The notes beneath the pieces were generated by a model that saw only the letters and a program-made list of their open reading frames with translations, was not told the DNA's origin and made no database searches. From Bacteroidota bacterium (GTDB taxonomy: Bacteria > Bacteroidota > Bacteroidia > AKYH767-A > OLB10): a DNA stretch of 64,000 nucleotides. The translations under genes and the position numbers were made by a program. Positions 31,595-42,507 of the stretch are shown piece by piece; the first letter of the stretch is position 1, and each line of letters begins with the position of its first letter. Where the stretch lies: NCBI GenBank assembly GCA_016713445.1, contig JADJPB010000001.1:620001-684000 (forward strand). Direction: 5' to 3'.

Positions 31595-31890
31595 GCTGTC
31601 CGAGAGAACTCGCGGGCAGCAGGTTGGTTGGCCTCGAGAGCTGCCTGAGCCTGTCGAAGGCAGCCTCAGGCAACCGTTCTGCCTATCCTGCCTGAGCTTG
31701 TCGATGGCAGCCTATGCTGTCCGAGGGAACTCGCTGCTGCTAGTTGTTGGCCTCGAGAGCCTCAGCCAACCATTCTGCCCGATGGAACTCGCCGCTGCCC
31801 GAGGGAACTCGCGGGCAGCTTATTGGTTGGCCTCGAGAGCCTCAGCCAACTTTGTTTAATATCCGCTGCCCGAGGGAACTCGCGGGCAGC
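31595..31890. repeat. array of three interspersed hairpin families
   Basis: No gene. Four copies of a 25-26-base hairpin with arms gctgcccg/cgggcagc (31595, 31716, 31794, 31865) alternate with copies of a 25-base hairpin with arms gttggc/gccaac (31627-31675 interrupted, 31746-31770, 31826-31850), and two copies of a 23-base hairpin with arms ctgcc/ggcag (31641-31663, 31688-31710). A partial unit is seen at 31775-31793. The array is GC-rich compared with its surroundings and lies between the Rieske promoter and the 3' end of sucD. Confidence 0.88.
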
Positions 31891-31943
31891 AAACAAAAAT
31901 GGCCCTATTTCTAGAGCCATAACTATTCTTTTAATCAATTTGT

Positions 31944-32828
31944 TTAAGCAGGTACTTTACTCATCACTTCAGCCATCGTTTTACCAATATCGGCTGGAGA
32001 ATCAACTACAATAATTCCGCATTCACGCATGATTTGCATCTTGGCAGCGGCAGTATCTTCTGCTCCTCCAACTATAGCTCCGGCATGACCCATTCTTCTT
32101 CCAGCTGGTGCAGTTTGTCCTGCTATAAATCCAACTACCGGCTTTTTGTTGCCGGTTGCTTTGATCCAACGAGCTGCTTCGGCTTCTAATCCACCGCCAA
32201 TTTCACCAATCATTACAATTCCTTTCGTTTCAGGATCGTTCATGAACAATTCTACAGCTTCTTTAGTTGTGGTTCCAATGATTGGATCCCCACCAATTCC
32301 AATAGCCGTTGTTACTCCTAAACCAGCACGTGCCACTTGATCGGCAGCTTCGTAAGTAAGAGTCCCCGACTTAGAAACGATTCCAATCGGTCCACGCTTG
32401 AAAACGAAACCTGGCATGATTCCAACCTTCGCTTCTCCTGGAGTAATCACCCCAGGACAATTAGGTCCAATCAAACGGCAATCTTTATCTTTTAAATATT
32501 CCTTTACCTTGATCATATCCTTGGTAGGAATTCCTTCGGTAATAGCAACAATCAATTTAATTCCAGCTTCAGCAGCTTCCATCATCGCATCAGCAGCAAA
32601 GGCTGGTGGAACGAAAATGATCGAAACATTTGCACCAGCCTTTGCTACAGCCTCAGCTACGGTATTGAAAACAGGCTTGTCTAAATGGGTAGTTCCTCCT
32701 TTTCCTGGAGTCACACCACCAACTACATTTGTCCCATACTCAATCATTTGAGTAGCATGGAAAGTGCCTTCTGTTCCAGTAAAACCTTGAACAATAATTT
32801 TTGAATCCTTGTTGACTAATACGCTCAT
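31944..32828 (-). CDS. sucD: succinate-CoA ligase, alpha subunit
   Basis: An intact 294-residue SucD. The N-terminal CoA-binding Rossmann domain (KIIVQGFTGTEGTFHATQMIEYG), the ligase segment (GPIGIVSKSGTLTYEA) and the phosphohistidine loop (GHAGAIVGG, with the active-site His) are present. With the beta subunit (not in the window) it converts succinyl-CoA to succinate with nucleotide phosphorylation in the TCA cycle. Start ATG at 32828. Confidence 0.98.
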   Translation of the reverse strand: MSVLVNKDSKIIVQGFTGTEGTFHATQMIEYGTNVVGGVTPGKGGTTHLDKPVFNTVAEAVAKAGANVSIIFVPPAFAADAMMEAAEAGIKLIVAITEGIPTKDMIKVKEYLKDKDCRLIGPNCPGVITPGEAKVGIMPGFVFKRGPIGIVSKSGTLTYEAADQVARAGLGVTTAIGIGGDPIIGTTTKEAVELFMNDPETKGIVMIGEIGGGLEAEAARWIKATGNKKPVVGFIAGQTAPAGRRMGHAGAIVGGAEDTAAAKMQIMRECGIIVVDSPADIGKTMAEVMSKVPA

Positions 32829-32847
32829 ACTAATTTTTTTCGAGTTG

Positions 32848-32855
32848 CAAAGCTA
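32848..32855 (-). promoter_or_regulatory. -7 element TAGCTTTG of sucD
   Basis: Exact TAnnTTTG on the minus strand, 19 bp before the sucD ATG. No clear TTG at the expected spacing. Confidence 0.5.
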
Positions 32856-32911
32856 GTAAAATTCATAGTTGAACGAATGATAATTTGATTTTATTTAATC
32901 GATAGACCTAT

Positions 32912-34309
32912 TTATTCAATAACGAGTTTTTTATAGTAATCTGAGTTTAAATACGACACTTTAACTGTATATATTCCCGCTGGCAAATCTTCACAATTTA
33001 ATTGGATTTTGGATTTGCTTTTGGCGTCTTCTGTCTTTAATAGCTGTCCTTGTAAATTGAATAAGCTTAACCTCCAATCTTTATTGTTTTCATTAATCTC
33101 TACTGTAAACTCATGTTGAGCCGGATTGGGGTATAGTTTAAAAAAGTTATGTTTTACGGGATTATGTATTCCTGTAAACGTTGTTGAAATTGTATTGGAT
33201 CGTGCTTCGGTTTCATTGTTTCGAGTAATTGTGCACGGTGCTGTTTTTTTCATAACAATTTGGTACAAATTCAACCCTTGGGATGGGTTAACATCAGTAT
33301 AGCTTGAGGTATTTGTTGGTATAGAATCAATCGCAACAAATGCTCCTGAGCCATTACTTCTGTAGACGTATAAAGTTGGATTGAAACAACATGTTCCTAA
33401 AATAGGAACATTATTTCCAGAGTTGTTCCAAGTAAGATTTATTGAATTATTGGTGCTGACGCCTTGTTGTAAATGAAGTGTATTGGCTTTCCAGAAATAT
33501 CCATTACCCTGATAATAAGGTATTGGTCTTTGATTGCATTGGTCCAGTCGATGCATTAAATATCGCCAATTCCGAATAGCTGGGTTTGCTGTCATATCTA
33601 TATAATAATTGGAAGAATCTCTGTGTATGAATGTCAAACTATCGTATTGACCTGCTATATTATTTTCCCTAAAAAGAATATAGCCCTGAATATTAGCCGT
33701 ATCACTATTGTCAAAAATTAATTTAGTTCTTTGTGTAGTAGAATCTGTCGTTACAAGACAGAACATATGATCAAGATAAACGGCACTGTTGCAATAGTCA
33801 CATAACCTATAAGTATAAATAGGGCTAAAATTAGTCTGCGCAACTATATTTATTTGACCTGAAATTGAGTCTAAATTTAATGCAACCAAATACAAACCTG
33901 CACCTTGATTTTGTATATATGCCGAGAAGTTCGAATTCCAAAGGTATTGAAATGAACTACTTGATATAGGAGTAGAGACTAATAAGTTTGTTGTAATTTG
34001 ATTAGTATCTAAAAATGGACCAAATACAGTATATCCTACAGAATCACAATTATTATTAGAGGTAAAACCGATTTGGAAATCTTCGGATGCACACAATGGT
34101 ATTAAGAACCATGCAAGGCGAGAAGTGTTATTGAGTGAACCATAATTAATTCCAGGAATTGCATTTCCAAAACTACTATTATCAATATTTGCTGATTTAC
34201 CAAAGTATTGCCAAGTTGTTAAAACTTTTGCCGTTTCCGGAGTGTGTTGTCCAAAGGAATTTAATTTTATTAAAGTAAATAAAACTAAGAGTAGAGTAAG
34301 TTTTTTCAT
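32912..34309 (-). CDS. secreted protein with T9SS type A sorting domain
   Basis: An intact 465-residue protein. Signal peptide MKKLTLLLVLFTLIKLNSFG, a Cys-containing N-terminal beta domain, a fibronectin-like region (NNSINLTWNNSGNN ... YTDVNPSQGLNLYQIV), then the sorting domain FFKLYPNPAQHEFTVEI ... LPAGIYTVKVSY. Exported by T9SS; no enzyme motif is visible. A -7 element lies 23 bp upstream. Confidence 0.85.
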   Translation of the reverse strand: MKKLTLLLVLFTLIKLNSFGQHTPETAKVLTTWQYFGKSANIDNSSFGNAIPGINYGSLNNTSRLAWFLIPLCASEDFQIGFTSNNNCDSVGYTVFGPFLDTNQITTNLLVSTPISSSSFQYLWNSNFSAYIQNQGAGLYLVALNLDSISGQINIVAQTNFSPIYTYRLCDYCNSAVYLDHMFCLVTTDSTTQRTKLIFDNSDTANIQGYILFRENNIAGQYDSLTFIHRDSSNYYIDMTANPAIRNWRYLMHRLDQCNQRPIPYYQGNGYFWKANTLHLQQGVSTNNSINLTWNNSGNNVPILGTCCFNPTLYVYRSNGSGAFVAIDSIPTNTSSYTDVNPSQGLNLYQIVMKKTAPCTITRNNETEARSNTISTTFTGIHNPVKHNFFKLYPNPAQHEFTVEINENNKDWRLSLFNLQGQLLKTEDAKSKSKIQLNCEDLPAGIYTVKVSYLNSDYYKKLVIE

Positions 34310-34332
34310 AGTATTAAAATTTTGGCTTTTAT

Positions 34333-34365
34333 CAAAAGTAAGAAATGAAGAACGCTATATTGCAA
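34333..34365 (-). promoter_or_regulatory. promoter of the T9SS cargo gene at 34309
   Basis: TACTTTTG (34340-34333 on the minus strand) with a TTG 22 bp upstream (34365-34363). The spacing is slightly long. Confidence 0.5.
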
Positions 34366-34518
34366 TTTTTTTATTTTTTTTGATCAAAAGAAAAACAGCA
34401 ACTTGGTGTAAAAATTTAAAATATTCAAATGGAATTTAATTAGTTATTAATTTAATAATATGAAAATCAACAATATATGATTCTGTTTTCCGAGTTTATG
34501 CCTAAGGGTTTTAAACCG

Positions 34519-34526
34519 TAAATTTG
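34519..34526 (+). promoter_or_regulatory. -7 element TAAATTTG of icmF
   Basis: Exact TAnnTTTG match 22 bp before the icmF ATG at 34549; no -33 TTG seen. Confidence 0.5.
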
Positions 34527-34548
34527 TGGCATCGTTACTAGATTAAAT

Positions 34549-37500
34549 ATGCAATCTCCTACTCCATACACTCCCAAGAATAAAATCCGAATCGTAACTG
34601 CTGCCAGCCTTTTTGATGGGCACGATGCGTCTATCAATATCATGCGTCGGATTATTCAAAGCAGCGGGGCTGAGGTGATTCACTTGGGTCATGACAGAAG
34701 CGTGAATGAAGTAGTAAATTGTGCCATTCAAGAAGATGCAAATGCCATTGCTATGACCTCCTACCAAGGCGGACATATGGAATATTTTAAATATATGTTT
34801 GATTTGCTCAAGGAACGTGGCTGTGAACATATTCGCATTTTTGGTGGTGGCGGTGGTACCATCTTACCTGAGGAAATTAAGGAATTGCAAGCGTATGGCA
34901 TTACACGCATTTATCATCCCGACGATGGTCGTTCGATGGGCTTGCAAGGAATGATTAATGATATGATGCAAAAGTGTGATTTTGCAACGGGATTTAATCT
35001 GAACGGAGAAGTAAAACGTATTGCTACCAACGATCAATATGCGATTGCTCGATTGATTTCTGCTGCGGAAAATAATCCATCTGAATTTAAAAATTATTAT
35101 ACTGAAATTAAAAAAGCTGCGGATACTTCTAAAGCTCCGTGCTCGGAATCACGGGTACTGGGGGCGCAGGTAAATCGAGTTTGGTGGATGAATTGGTGCG
35201 AAGATTTCTCATTGATTTTAAGGATAAAACCATTGCTATTGTTTCGGTAGACCCATCTAAAAGGAAAACGGGTGGCGCCCTTTTAGGAGACAGAATTCGC
35301 ATGAATGCGATCAATAACGATCGTGTTTATATGCGTTCGTTAGCCACACGTCAGAGTAATTTGGCATTGTCAAAGCATGTGCAGGAAGCATTGGATATTG
35401 TGAAGGCGGCTGGATTTGATATGGTGATTCTGGAAACGTCCGGAATTGGTCAGAGTGATACCGAGATTACCGAGCATAGCAATATGTCACTCTACGTAAT
35501 GACGCCCGAGTACGGCGCTGCTACGCAATTGGAAAAAATTGATATGCTCGATTTTGCGGATGTCATTGCCTTAAATAAATTCGATAAGCGTGGTGCCTTG
35601 GATGCGTTGCGTGATGTGAAGAAGCAGTATAAACGCAATCACCAGTTGTGGGATGAAGATGACGATTCACTTCCTGTTTATGGAACCATCGCATCGCAGT
35701 TCAATGATCCGGGAATGAATAAATTGTACAAGCAAGTGATGGATCTTTTGGTAGCGAAAACGGGTACTACTCTTAAAACTACTTTTACCAGTACTGATGA
35801 AATGAGTGAGAAGATTTACATCATCCCACCTCATCGTACTCGCTATTTGAGTGAAATTTCAGAGAGTAACAGACAGTATAATGACTGGACCAACGAACAA
35901 TCTAAAGTTGCGCAGAAGTTATATGGTATTGAACAAGCAATTGAAGCGTTGAACAGTATTGATGTAAAGGAAAAGAGTCTGGTGAAGACGTTGAAGTCGG
36001 CATATGCAGAATGGGAGTTGCGGTTAGATGGGCAAAACAAAAAGTTATTGCAAGCTTTTCCGACGAAAGTGGCTGCGTATAAATCTGATTTTTATATTTT
36101 CAAAGTACGCGATAAAGAATTAAAATTCAAACTTGGTACGAGTCGCTTTCTCATTCTCGTATCCCAAAAATATCGGTTCCTACTTTCGAAGCTTGGGGCG
36201 ATCAGTTGAAGTGGATGTTGAAAGAGAATTTTCCGGGAGAATATCCATACACTGCCGGTGTATTTCCATTCAAGCGTGAAGGCGAAGATCCTACGCGTAT
36301 GTTTGCCGGCGAAGGTGGACCGGAACGTACCAATCGTCGTTTCCATTATGTCTCTTTAGGCATGCCAGCACATCGTTTAAGTACCGCTTTTGACTCGGTA
36401 ACTTTATATGGAAATGATCCCGATTACCGTCCAGATATTTATGGTAAAATTGGAAATTCAGGAGTGAGTATTTGTTGTTTAGACGATGCGAAGAAATTGT
36501 ATTCTGGTTTTAATTTAGCCGATCCAAAAACTTCCGTGAGCATGACCATTAATGGTCCGGCAGCAATGTTAACTGGATTTTTTATGAATGCAGCCATCGA
36601 TCAACAATGCGAATTGTACATCAAAAAGCACGGACAAGAAGTGACGGTGCAGGAGAAGATCAATGAAATATTCAAACGTAAAAACAGTCCTCGACCCTCC
36701 TATCAAGGTGATTTACCAAAAGGAAATGATGGATTGGGATTGATGTTATTGGGCGTAACCGGTGATCAAGTGTTGCCTGCCGATGTGTATGCAAAAATAA
36801 AAACGGAAACGTTGGCTCAAGTGAGAGGAACGGTTCAAGCGGATATCTTAAAAGAAGATCAAGCGCAAAATACTTGCATCTTCAGTACTGAATTTGCTTT
36901 GCGTTTGATGGGCGATATGCAAGACTATTTTATTCGCAACAAAATTCGTAATTTTTATTCGGTTTCTATTTCCGGTTATCATATTGCTGAAGCAGGTGCG
37001 AATCCAATTACACAATTAGCTTTTACGTTAGCGAATGGTTTTACTTATGTAGAGTATTATGCGAGTCGCGGAATGAGCATCGACGATTTTGCTCCCAACC
37101 TCAGTTTCTTCTTCAGCAATGGAATTGACCCCGAGTATGCGGTGATTGGTCGTGTAGCTCGACGAATTTGGGCAAAGGCGATGAAGTTAAAATACAATGC
37201 CAAGGAAAGAAGTCAGATGTTAAAATATCATATTCAGACTTCTGGAAGATCTTTTCATGCGCAAGAAATTGATTTCAATGATATCCGCACGACCCTTCAA
37301 GCATTGTATGCGACCTATGATAATTGCAATTCGCTTCATACCAACGCCTATGATGAAGCCATCACAACCCCTACAGAGGAGAGTGTGCGACGTGCTATGG
37401 CCATTCAATTAATTATTAACCGAGAGTTAGGTTTAGCTAAGAATGAAAATCCGTTGCAAGGCGCCTTTGTAATTGAAGAACTTACCGATTTAGTAGAAGA

Positions 37501-37924
37501 AGCTGTGTTGTTAGAATTTGATCGAATTACAGAGCGCGGCGGTGTTTTAGGCGCCATGGAAACAATGTACCAACGCGGAAAAATTCAAGAAGAATCCTTG
37601 TATTATGAAACCTTAAAACATACCGGTGAATTTCCAATCATTGGTGTGAATACTTTCTTGAGTAGCAAAGGTTCTCCTACCGTGATGCCTAAAGAAGTGA
37701 TTCGTGCCACGGAGGAAGAAAAGGAGTATCAAATTAAAATGCTACAAGACCTACATGCACGAAATGCAGATAGAACGAAAGAGCTATTGCGTAATTTACA
37801 AGTGAGTGCCATTCGCAATGAGAATATGTTTGATACCATGATGGAAGCTGCGAAGTACTGCTCGCTCGGACAAATCACCTCTTCCCTTTTTGAAGTGGGT
37901 GGTCAGTATAGACGTAATATGTGA
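34549..37924 (+). CDS. icmF: fused isobutyryl-CoA mutase IcmF (two frameshifts)
   Basis: About 1,125 residues in three domains. The N-terminal B12-binding domain has DGHDASINIMRR (cobalamin-binding His) and TSYQGGH. The MeaB-like G-protein chaperone domain starts with the Walker A VLGITGTGGAGKSSLVDEL, and has NKFDK. The mutase TIM barrel follows (FPFKREGEDPTRMFAGEGGPERT...). One base is missing near 35140 (between TSKAP and VLGIT) and one near 36143 (FKLGTESLSHSRIPKISVPTFEAWG). IcmF interconverts isobutyryl-CoA and n-butyryl-CoA using adenosylcobalamin, with GTPase-assisted cofactor loading. The fusion of chaperone and enzyme is the IcmF hallmark and separates it from methylmalonyl-CoA mutase. 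Confidence 0.94.
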
Positions 37925-38092
37925 GTTGTGCATACGTGATTGCTTGACGGTAGAAGCGCTTAATTGCTCGATCTTATTTCAAGTTTTATTTAATGTTGTT
38001 TGCAATATTATTAATAGCCTTTCGTTTAGAAGGATCTTGAAATTGTTGCGTTATAAATTTAATTATTGATATAGAATGATTGTCTTACCTTA

Positions 38093-39013
38093 ATGTATTT
38101 GTTGAATAATGAAAAAACAAAAGCTTTGCTCTTTCTAATTCTGCTGAGTGCTTCCATTTCTTACTCGCAAGTTGGTAATGAAATTGATAGTGACTCCGCT
38201 TCAATTTCTGAAGTATTTTTAGTTTTTGGTGGAGCAACAGGAGTAAGTACAGTTGAAAATTTGCGAGATTTCAGGAGGATGGCACCCTCATCCTTGCTGT
38301 TAAAAGAGGATTTGTCGGATTACAGTTCTTACCCATCTAACGAATGGTTTTCGCATCAATATTTTGGGGTGATGGTTGGATTCATTCCTGGTAAAAAGAA
38401 TAGGAAAGCTAAAAAATATTCGCCTTTAATTCGGGTTGGATTAAGTTATGAAAATGCTGATTACTTTGACAATTATTATTCGAAATCCACTTCACTGCGC
38501 TTTGATACTTTGTATAATTCGCAAGGACAATCTATTTATTATAGAGACTCAGTAAACTACAAATCAACAAGTATGTATTATAGCTCTTCATCATTGAGCA
38601 CTGAAGCTTCCATCTTACTAAGAACAAGTGCAGCAAAGAGATGGATGTTTTATATTGGGGCAGGCTTTTCTGGAGGAGTGAGTTTTAAGAATGAAGTAAC
38701 GGTATCTAAAACCGAGACTGAATTCGTAGATGAATATGAAATCTCTGGTTTAACTAGTAATATAAACACTTCGCATAACAATTTGCATGAGTTGCAAAAT
38801 GAAATTATTGATGTAGGTAGTTCTTGGGTACTCTCAGGATTTGTGCCTCTAGGAATTGATTTTAGATTAGGAAAAAAGAATGAGTTCTTAAAACAAGTAC
38901 ATTTATTTGCTGAATTTCGTCCTGGAATCAAGATGATGGATATCCCAACTGTTGGAATGAATACAAGCACTTTTACGTTGTCGAGTTTTGGTCTTCGATA
39001 TGTTTGGAATTAG
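38093..39013 (+). CDS. predicted outer membrane beta-barrel protein, unknown family
   Basis: 306 residues, intact, from ATG 38093. Signal segment KALLFLILLSASISYS; the rest is Ser/Tyr-rich alternating strands (YSPLIRVGLSYENADYF, KRWMFYIGAGFSGGVSF, VHLFAEFRPGIKMM) ending FGLRYVWN, consistent with a barrel whose last residue region is aromatic. I do not recognise the family. It converges on a T9SS gene across a strong terminator. Confidence 0.7.
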   Translation: MYLLNNEKTKALLFLILLSASISYSQVGNEIDSDSASISEVFLVFGGATGVSTVENLRDFRRMAPSSLLLKEDLSDYSSYPSNEWFSHQYFGVMVGFIPGKKNRKAKKYSPLIRVGLSYENADYFDNYYSKSTSLRFDTLYNSQGQSIYYRDSVNYKSTSMYYSSSSLSTEASILLRTSAAKRWMFYIGAGFSGGVSFKNEVTVSKTETEFVDEYEISGLTSNINTSHNNLHELQNEIIDVGSSWVLSGFVPLGIDFRLGKKNEFLKQVHLFAEFRPGIKMMDIPTVGMNTSTFTLSSFGLRYVWN

Positions 39014-39102
39014 AAAAGTTTAATGCATTTTAAATGTAATAAACTTAGTATTTTTCTGATATTTTAGTTTTATTAATTCAAAGCCAGAAAATTTCAACCA
39101 AT

Positions 39103-39139
39103 AAAAAAAGTCTAGGGTTAAAAACCCTAGACTTTTTTT
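39103..39139. terminator. bidirectional terminator
   Basis: Perfect 17-base arms at 39103-39119 and 39123-39139 (A7 then gtctagggtt) with a three-A loop; it gives an A-run/T-run flank on either strand. Lies between convergent genes. Confidence 0.93.
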
Positions 39140-39155
39140 ATAATTTGGCAAATAA

Positions 39156-41060
39156 TTACTTAGCTATTGTGAATCTTTTGCTATAAGATTTACCTTCAGC
39201 AGAAACGATCACTGTATAAATTCCATGCGCAAAAGTAGAAACATCTAATTTAGTATTTCCATTCACATTATTTATGGATGATACTAATGCTCCAATTGAA
39301 TTATAAACAGCAATATTCGAATTCTTAAGTTGATTATCTAGACGAATATTTACTTCATTAACAGCTGGAGAAGGAAAAAGCGATATCAAATTAGAGTTCC
39401 CTTCAATTTCATTTACTGAAATCGTTGATACACCAAAATTCATACGTAGGTTATATTGGATGAAAATGTTAAATGATTCAGAAGTGTTCCAACCATTGAT
39501 AGTTGGAGTTGGCATTGTTGCCCAAGTTACCCAAACTGAACTTGGAGTAAGAATTTCAGGTGATGTTCCAAGAGTTAAAGTAGAATCTACTTCATGTAAT
39601 GCAATGAAATAAGTTCCTGCAGTTAATGGTAATGAATTTCCATCTAATCTTAGAGTAAACCATTCTCCTCCAGTTGCAACTCCACCCGGCATGAATACTA
39701 AAGTGTCTGTTGTTGCGAGTACGGTTCCAGGAGCAGCTAATGGAACTTGTGAATGAATCGTAGCCCAGATTGGGGTGCCAGCTGGATTTGGATCAAAGAA
39801 ATCTTGCAATTTAAAACTGATCGAAGTCAATGTAGTAGGAGTAACAACTTCGAAATTCTGACCTATTGCTGCATTTTGGCCAGGACCAGCACCGATTCCT
39901 AAAGAAGTGGTTGTATTATCATAGTCACGAGCAAATACCGAATCAGAATAAACTGTAACTGTTCCTGCAACTATATCATTTGCAACATTGCCATCGCCGC
40001 TGTAATTAATGGTTAATCGATTTCGTAAATGTCCGGTCGCAACAACATTGTAGGTATTTGTAGCAGCAATATTCGCACTTGCACCTATCGCTAAATTAGG
40101 TAGGTTTACTGTCTCACTAAATAAAACAGAAGAAGTTAATGTATCTACAAGTTCAAAAAGTGCAGTTCCTCCTGTTGTTGCATTTAGACCTTCGTTTTTT
40201 ACAACTCCGCTAAATGATACTGATGTGGTATTTTGACTTAATGGAAGATAAGTATAGGTGCTATTCACTTTGCTAATACTTTGTGCTTTCACATCAAAAG
40301 GGTAAGAAGTATAAATGTCTAATTGATCAACTCCAATTCTAAATGAATTGGAACCGTTTGGTCCAGCTGCTGCAACTGTGTAACGAATGGCAAAACGAGC
40401 AGTAGCTCCTGCAGTAGCAACGGTGTATAAACTTTGATCCCAAGTTCCCAAGGTATTAACTTTAAATCGACCTAGTTCTACCCATGTTAAACCTTCAGGT
40501 GTCGAATCACCTGCAGCCGAATACATCACTCGTATTGAATCTGGGAAGGTCGATCCTAAAACAGAACGAGAATAAAAGGAGATGTTATCACCAACCGAAA
40601 CATTCATGGCAGGTGTAACTAACCAATTGTCAATATTATTTGTTAGGGTTACGGAATTGTAGTCAGATGTAACATATTCGCCGTTAGTTCCTGTATTATA
40701 ATCTCCCCAGTTTGATAGTAAGCCTTGGTCCCAACATGGAGTGGTTCCTGGTACACCCGTACCACGGTAATAAGGTAGATATCCTCTAGCCTTTAATCCG
40801 TTTGTGTCACTAGGTGCACTAAAGTCATCAGAATACGCAACAGCTATTGCAGGAGTTCCACCTCTCTTTTGAATGTCATGGTTGTTTAAATAGGATTTGA
40901 CAGATCCATCTCTAGCAAAAGAATTAGTCTCTCGCTCAACTTTCTGATGGATATTTTGAGTGCGACGCAATTCAGCAGCGGATATTGCATTTGCTGTTTG
41001 AGCAGTTGATTGCATGCAAAAGCTCGTTACAAGCATCACTAATAAAGTAATTTTTTTCAT
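39156..41060 (-). CDS. choice-of-anchor J protein with T9SS sorting domain
   Basis: An intact 634-residue secreted protein. Signal peptide MKKITLLVMLVTSFCMQSTAQ; choice-of-anchor J (cleaved adhesin-type) jelly-roll domain at about residues 75-255 (YSDDFSAPSDTNGL ... IDNWLVTPAMNVSVGDNI); a CARDB-like domain (VKNEGLNATTGGTALFELVD) and a further beta domain; sorting domain (LISLFPSPAVNEVNIRL ... GIYTVIVSAEGKSYSKRF). Probably surface-bound with an adhesin- or carbohydrate-binding-like role by domain analogy. Confidence 0.87.
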   Translation of the reverse strand: MKKITLLVMLVTSFCMQSTAQTANAISAAELRRTQNIHQKVERETNSFARDGSVKSYLNNHDIQKRGGTPAIAVAYSDDFSAPSDTNGLKARGYLPYYRGTGVPGTTPCWDQGLLSNWGDYNTGTNGEYVTSDYNSVTLTNNIDNWLVTPAMNVSVGDNISFYSRSVLGSTFPDSIRVMYSAAGDSTPEGLTWVELGRFKVNTLGTWDQSLYTVATAGATARFAIRYTVAAAGPNGSNSFRIGVDQLDIYTSYPFDVKAQSISKVNSTYTYLPLSQNTTSVSFSGVVKNEGLNATTGGTALFELVDTLTSSVLFSETVNLPNLAIGASANIAATNTYNVVATGHLRNRLTINYSGDGNVANDIVAGTVTVYSDSVFARDYDNTTTSLGIGAGPGQNAAIGQNFEVVTPTTLTSISFKLQDFFDPNPAGTPIWATIHSQVPLAAPGTVLATTDTLVFMPGGVATGGEWFTLRLDGNSLPLTAGTYFIALHEVDSTLTLGTSPEILTPSSVWVTWATMPTPTINGWNTSESFNIFIQYNLRMNFGVSTISVNEIEGNSNLISLFPSPAVNEVNIRLDNQLKNSNIAVYNSIGALVSSINNVNGNTKLDVSTFAHGIYTVIVSAEGKSYSKRFTIAK

Positions 41061-41386
41061 TAATTTAAGAGTTTGAGTGTATAATGTAAATAATAATTGT
41101 TACAAGTTTAATATTAAACTAAATTGTGATAATGAGTCTAACTTCTGATAAAGGAATGTAGGGTTATCTTTTTCGCTACTTCCAATTATAAAGCTTGTTT
41201 TGTCGATTAAAATAGTTTGCTTCAAACGAAATTAGGCAAAAAGTTTCTCTTTCTTGTAGAATATATTGCAAGTTTATCTACATTAAAAACCTATTTAAAA
41301 GAGAGATATTAACTTGAATTTCAATTTAATATAATTGCAACTATAATTTTAGCTATTGATTAGATGATTTTATTATTTGGATTTAC
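41061..41386. other. AT-rich spacer, nothing recognised
   Basis: This stretch lies between the choice-of-anchor J start and the AAA ATPase stop, both on the minus strand. It should hold the promoter of the gene starting at 41060, but no consensus TTG/TAnnTTTG pair is clear. No coding or repeat structure is seen. Confidence 0.5.
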
Positions 41387-42507
41387 TTACGATTCCTCCA
41401 TCCAACGACTTAAAAACACATCATATACATACCATAATCCATCTTCTTCAAATACCATTTCTTTTCTTGAAGGGCTAATAAGGCAGTTTGTATCGAGCTG
41501 GCTGATCCTAAATCATACAACTTTATGAACTCTCCACTCATCACTTTCTTTGCTCCCTTTTCTTTTGCAATACCATTTAGTAAATTCCATTGATTAGTGG
41601 TAAGTAGCTTTCGGTAATTATAATAAACCGCTTTGTTTTCCTGCAATATTTCTTGAAATAATCTTTCTACATACCATTCATCTGGATTCTTAATTCCACG
41701 GGCAAAAGTCGATTGCAAACTAACTGGATATAATACGTATGATGTCGACAAAATCTAAAATACGATCGGCACTTTCTGTGAAATTTTACGTTTGGATTCT
41801 GCAAATTTTTTGATAATAAATGCTGCATATTTTTCATGCTCTATAGGACCTAATTCCATCATATCGGTACTCTGATAAAAAGGTCGACCATGGTCGCTAA
41901 ACATGGCTTGCAGTATACTACTATGACTCCCTGAAAAAATGAATCGAATGTTTTTTGATCGCTGTACAAAAGTACGTAGTAAGGCTTCTGTATTTTTCTC
42001 TTTATACTCTGTAATTTGTTGAAATTCGTCGAGCGCAATTACTATATTTTGTCCGCTTCTTTCCATGTAAGAAAAGATTTGATCAAGGCTATGTTCTGCC
42101 TGGTAATTTACATCTAATGTAAATTCAATTGCTGGAGCACCGCTTATAGGATCGTATTGGATAACGGGACGTAGATGCGTAAAAAAATTACTGAGATCAC
42201 GCATGAGTTTGATGTGATTACTATCAAGTTTACCGAGTGTGTATTTTGCTAAATATCGAATGAGATCCGCTTGCGATTGCGTCGGGTAAATATCAATATA
42301 AACAGTTTTTATTCCTTTCTTGCTCTTTAGTTTTTCAAAGACATGTTGAATTAATCCCGTCTTCCCCATTCTTCGTAAAGCCGTCAACGTTGTATTGCGA
42401 CCATTGCGAATGGCTTCTAATAATCGTTCTGTTTCTTGTTCACGGTCACAAAAATTTTCGGGACCCTGGTAACTGATCACGGGGAAGGGATTTTGATTTT
42501 GTTCCAT
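41387..42507 (-). CDS. AAA-family ATPase of the archaeal ATPase_2 type (several frameshifts)
   Basis: The N-terminus has FCDREQETERLLEAI and the P-loop LTALRRMGKTGL, Walker B NIVIALDEFQ and sensor RFIFSGS, followed by a winged-helix region (YNYRKLLTTNQWNLLNGIAKE ... SSIQTALLALQEK). Between about 41700 and 41780 two compensating slips hide the conserved segment FCRHHTYYIQLVCNRL, which is readable in the next frame. Near 41420 a further slip hides the usual C-terminus GLWYVYDVFLSRWMEES, stopping at 41387-41389. About 373 residues. Such ATPases are widespread stand-alone genes in Bacteroidota; the target is unknown. Confidence 0.85.

Noticed and set aside
31595..31890. CRISPR array
   Set aside because: Repeats are unequal in length and family, spacers are themselves repeated and no cas genes are nearby.
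34549..37924. Separate methylmalonyl-CoA mutase and MeaB genes
   Set aside because: The three frames are collinear with one fused IcmF chain and are divided only by single-base slips.
41387..42507. Toxin-antitoxin or defence ATPase
   Set aside because: No partner gene or effector domain adjoins it; single ATPase_2-type genes are common in this phylum.
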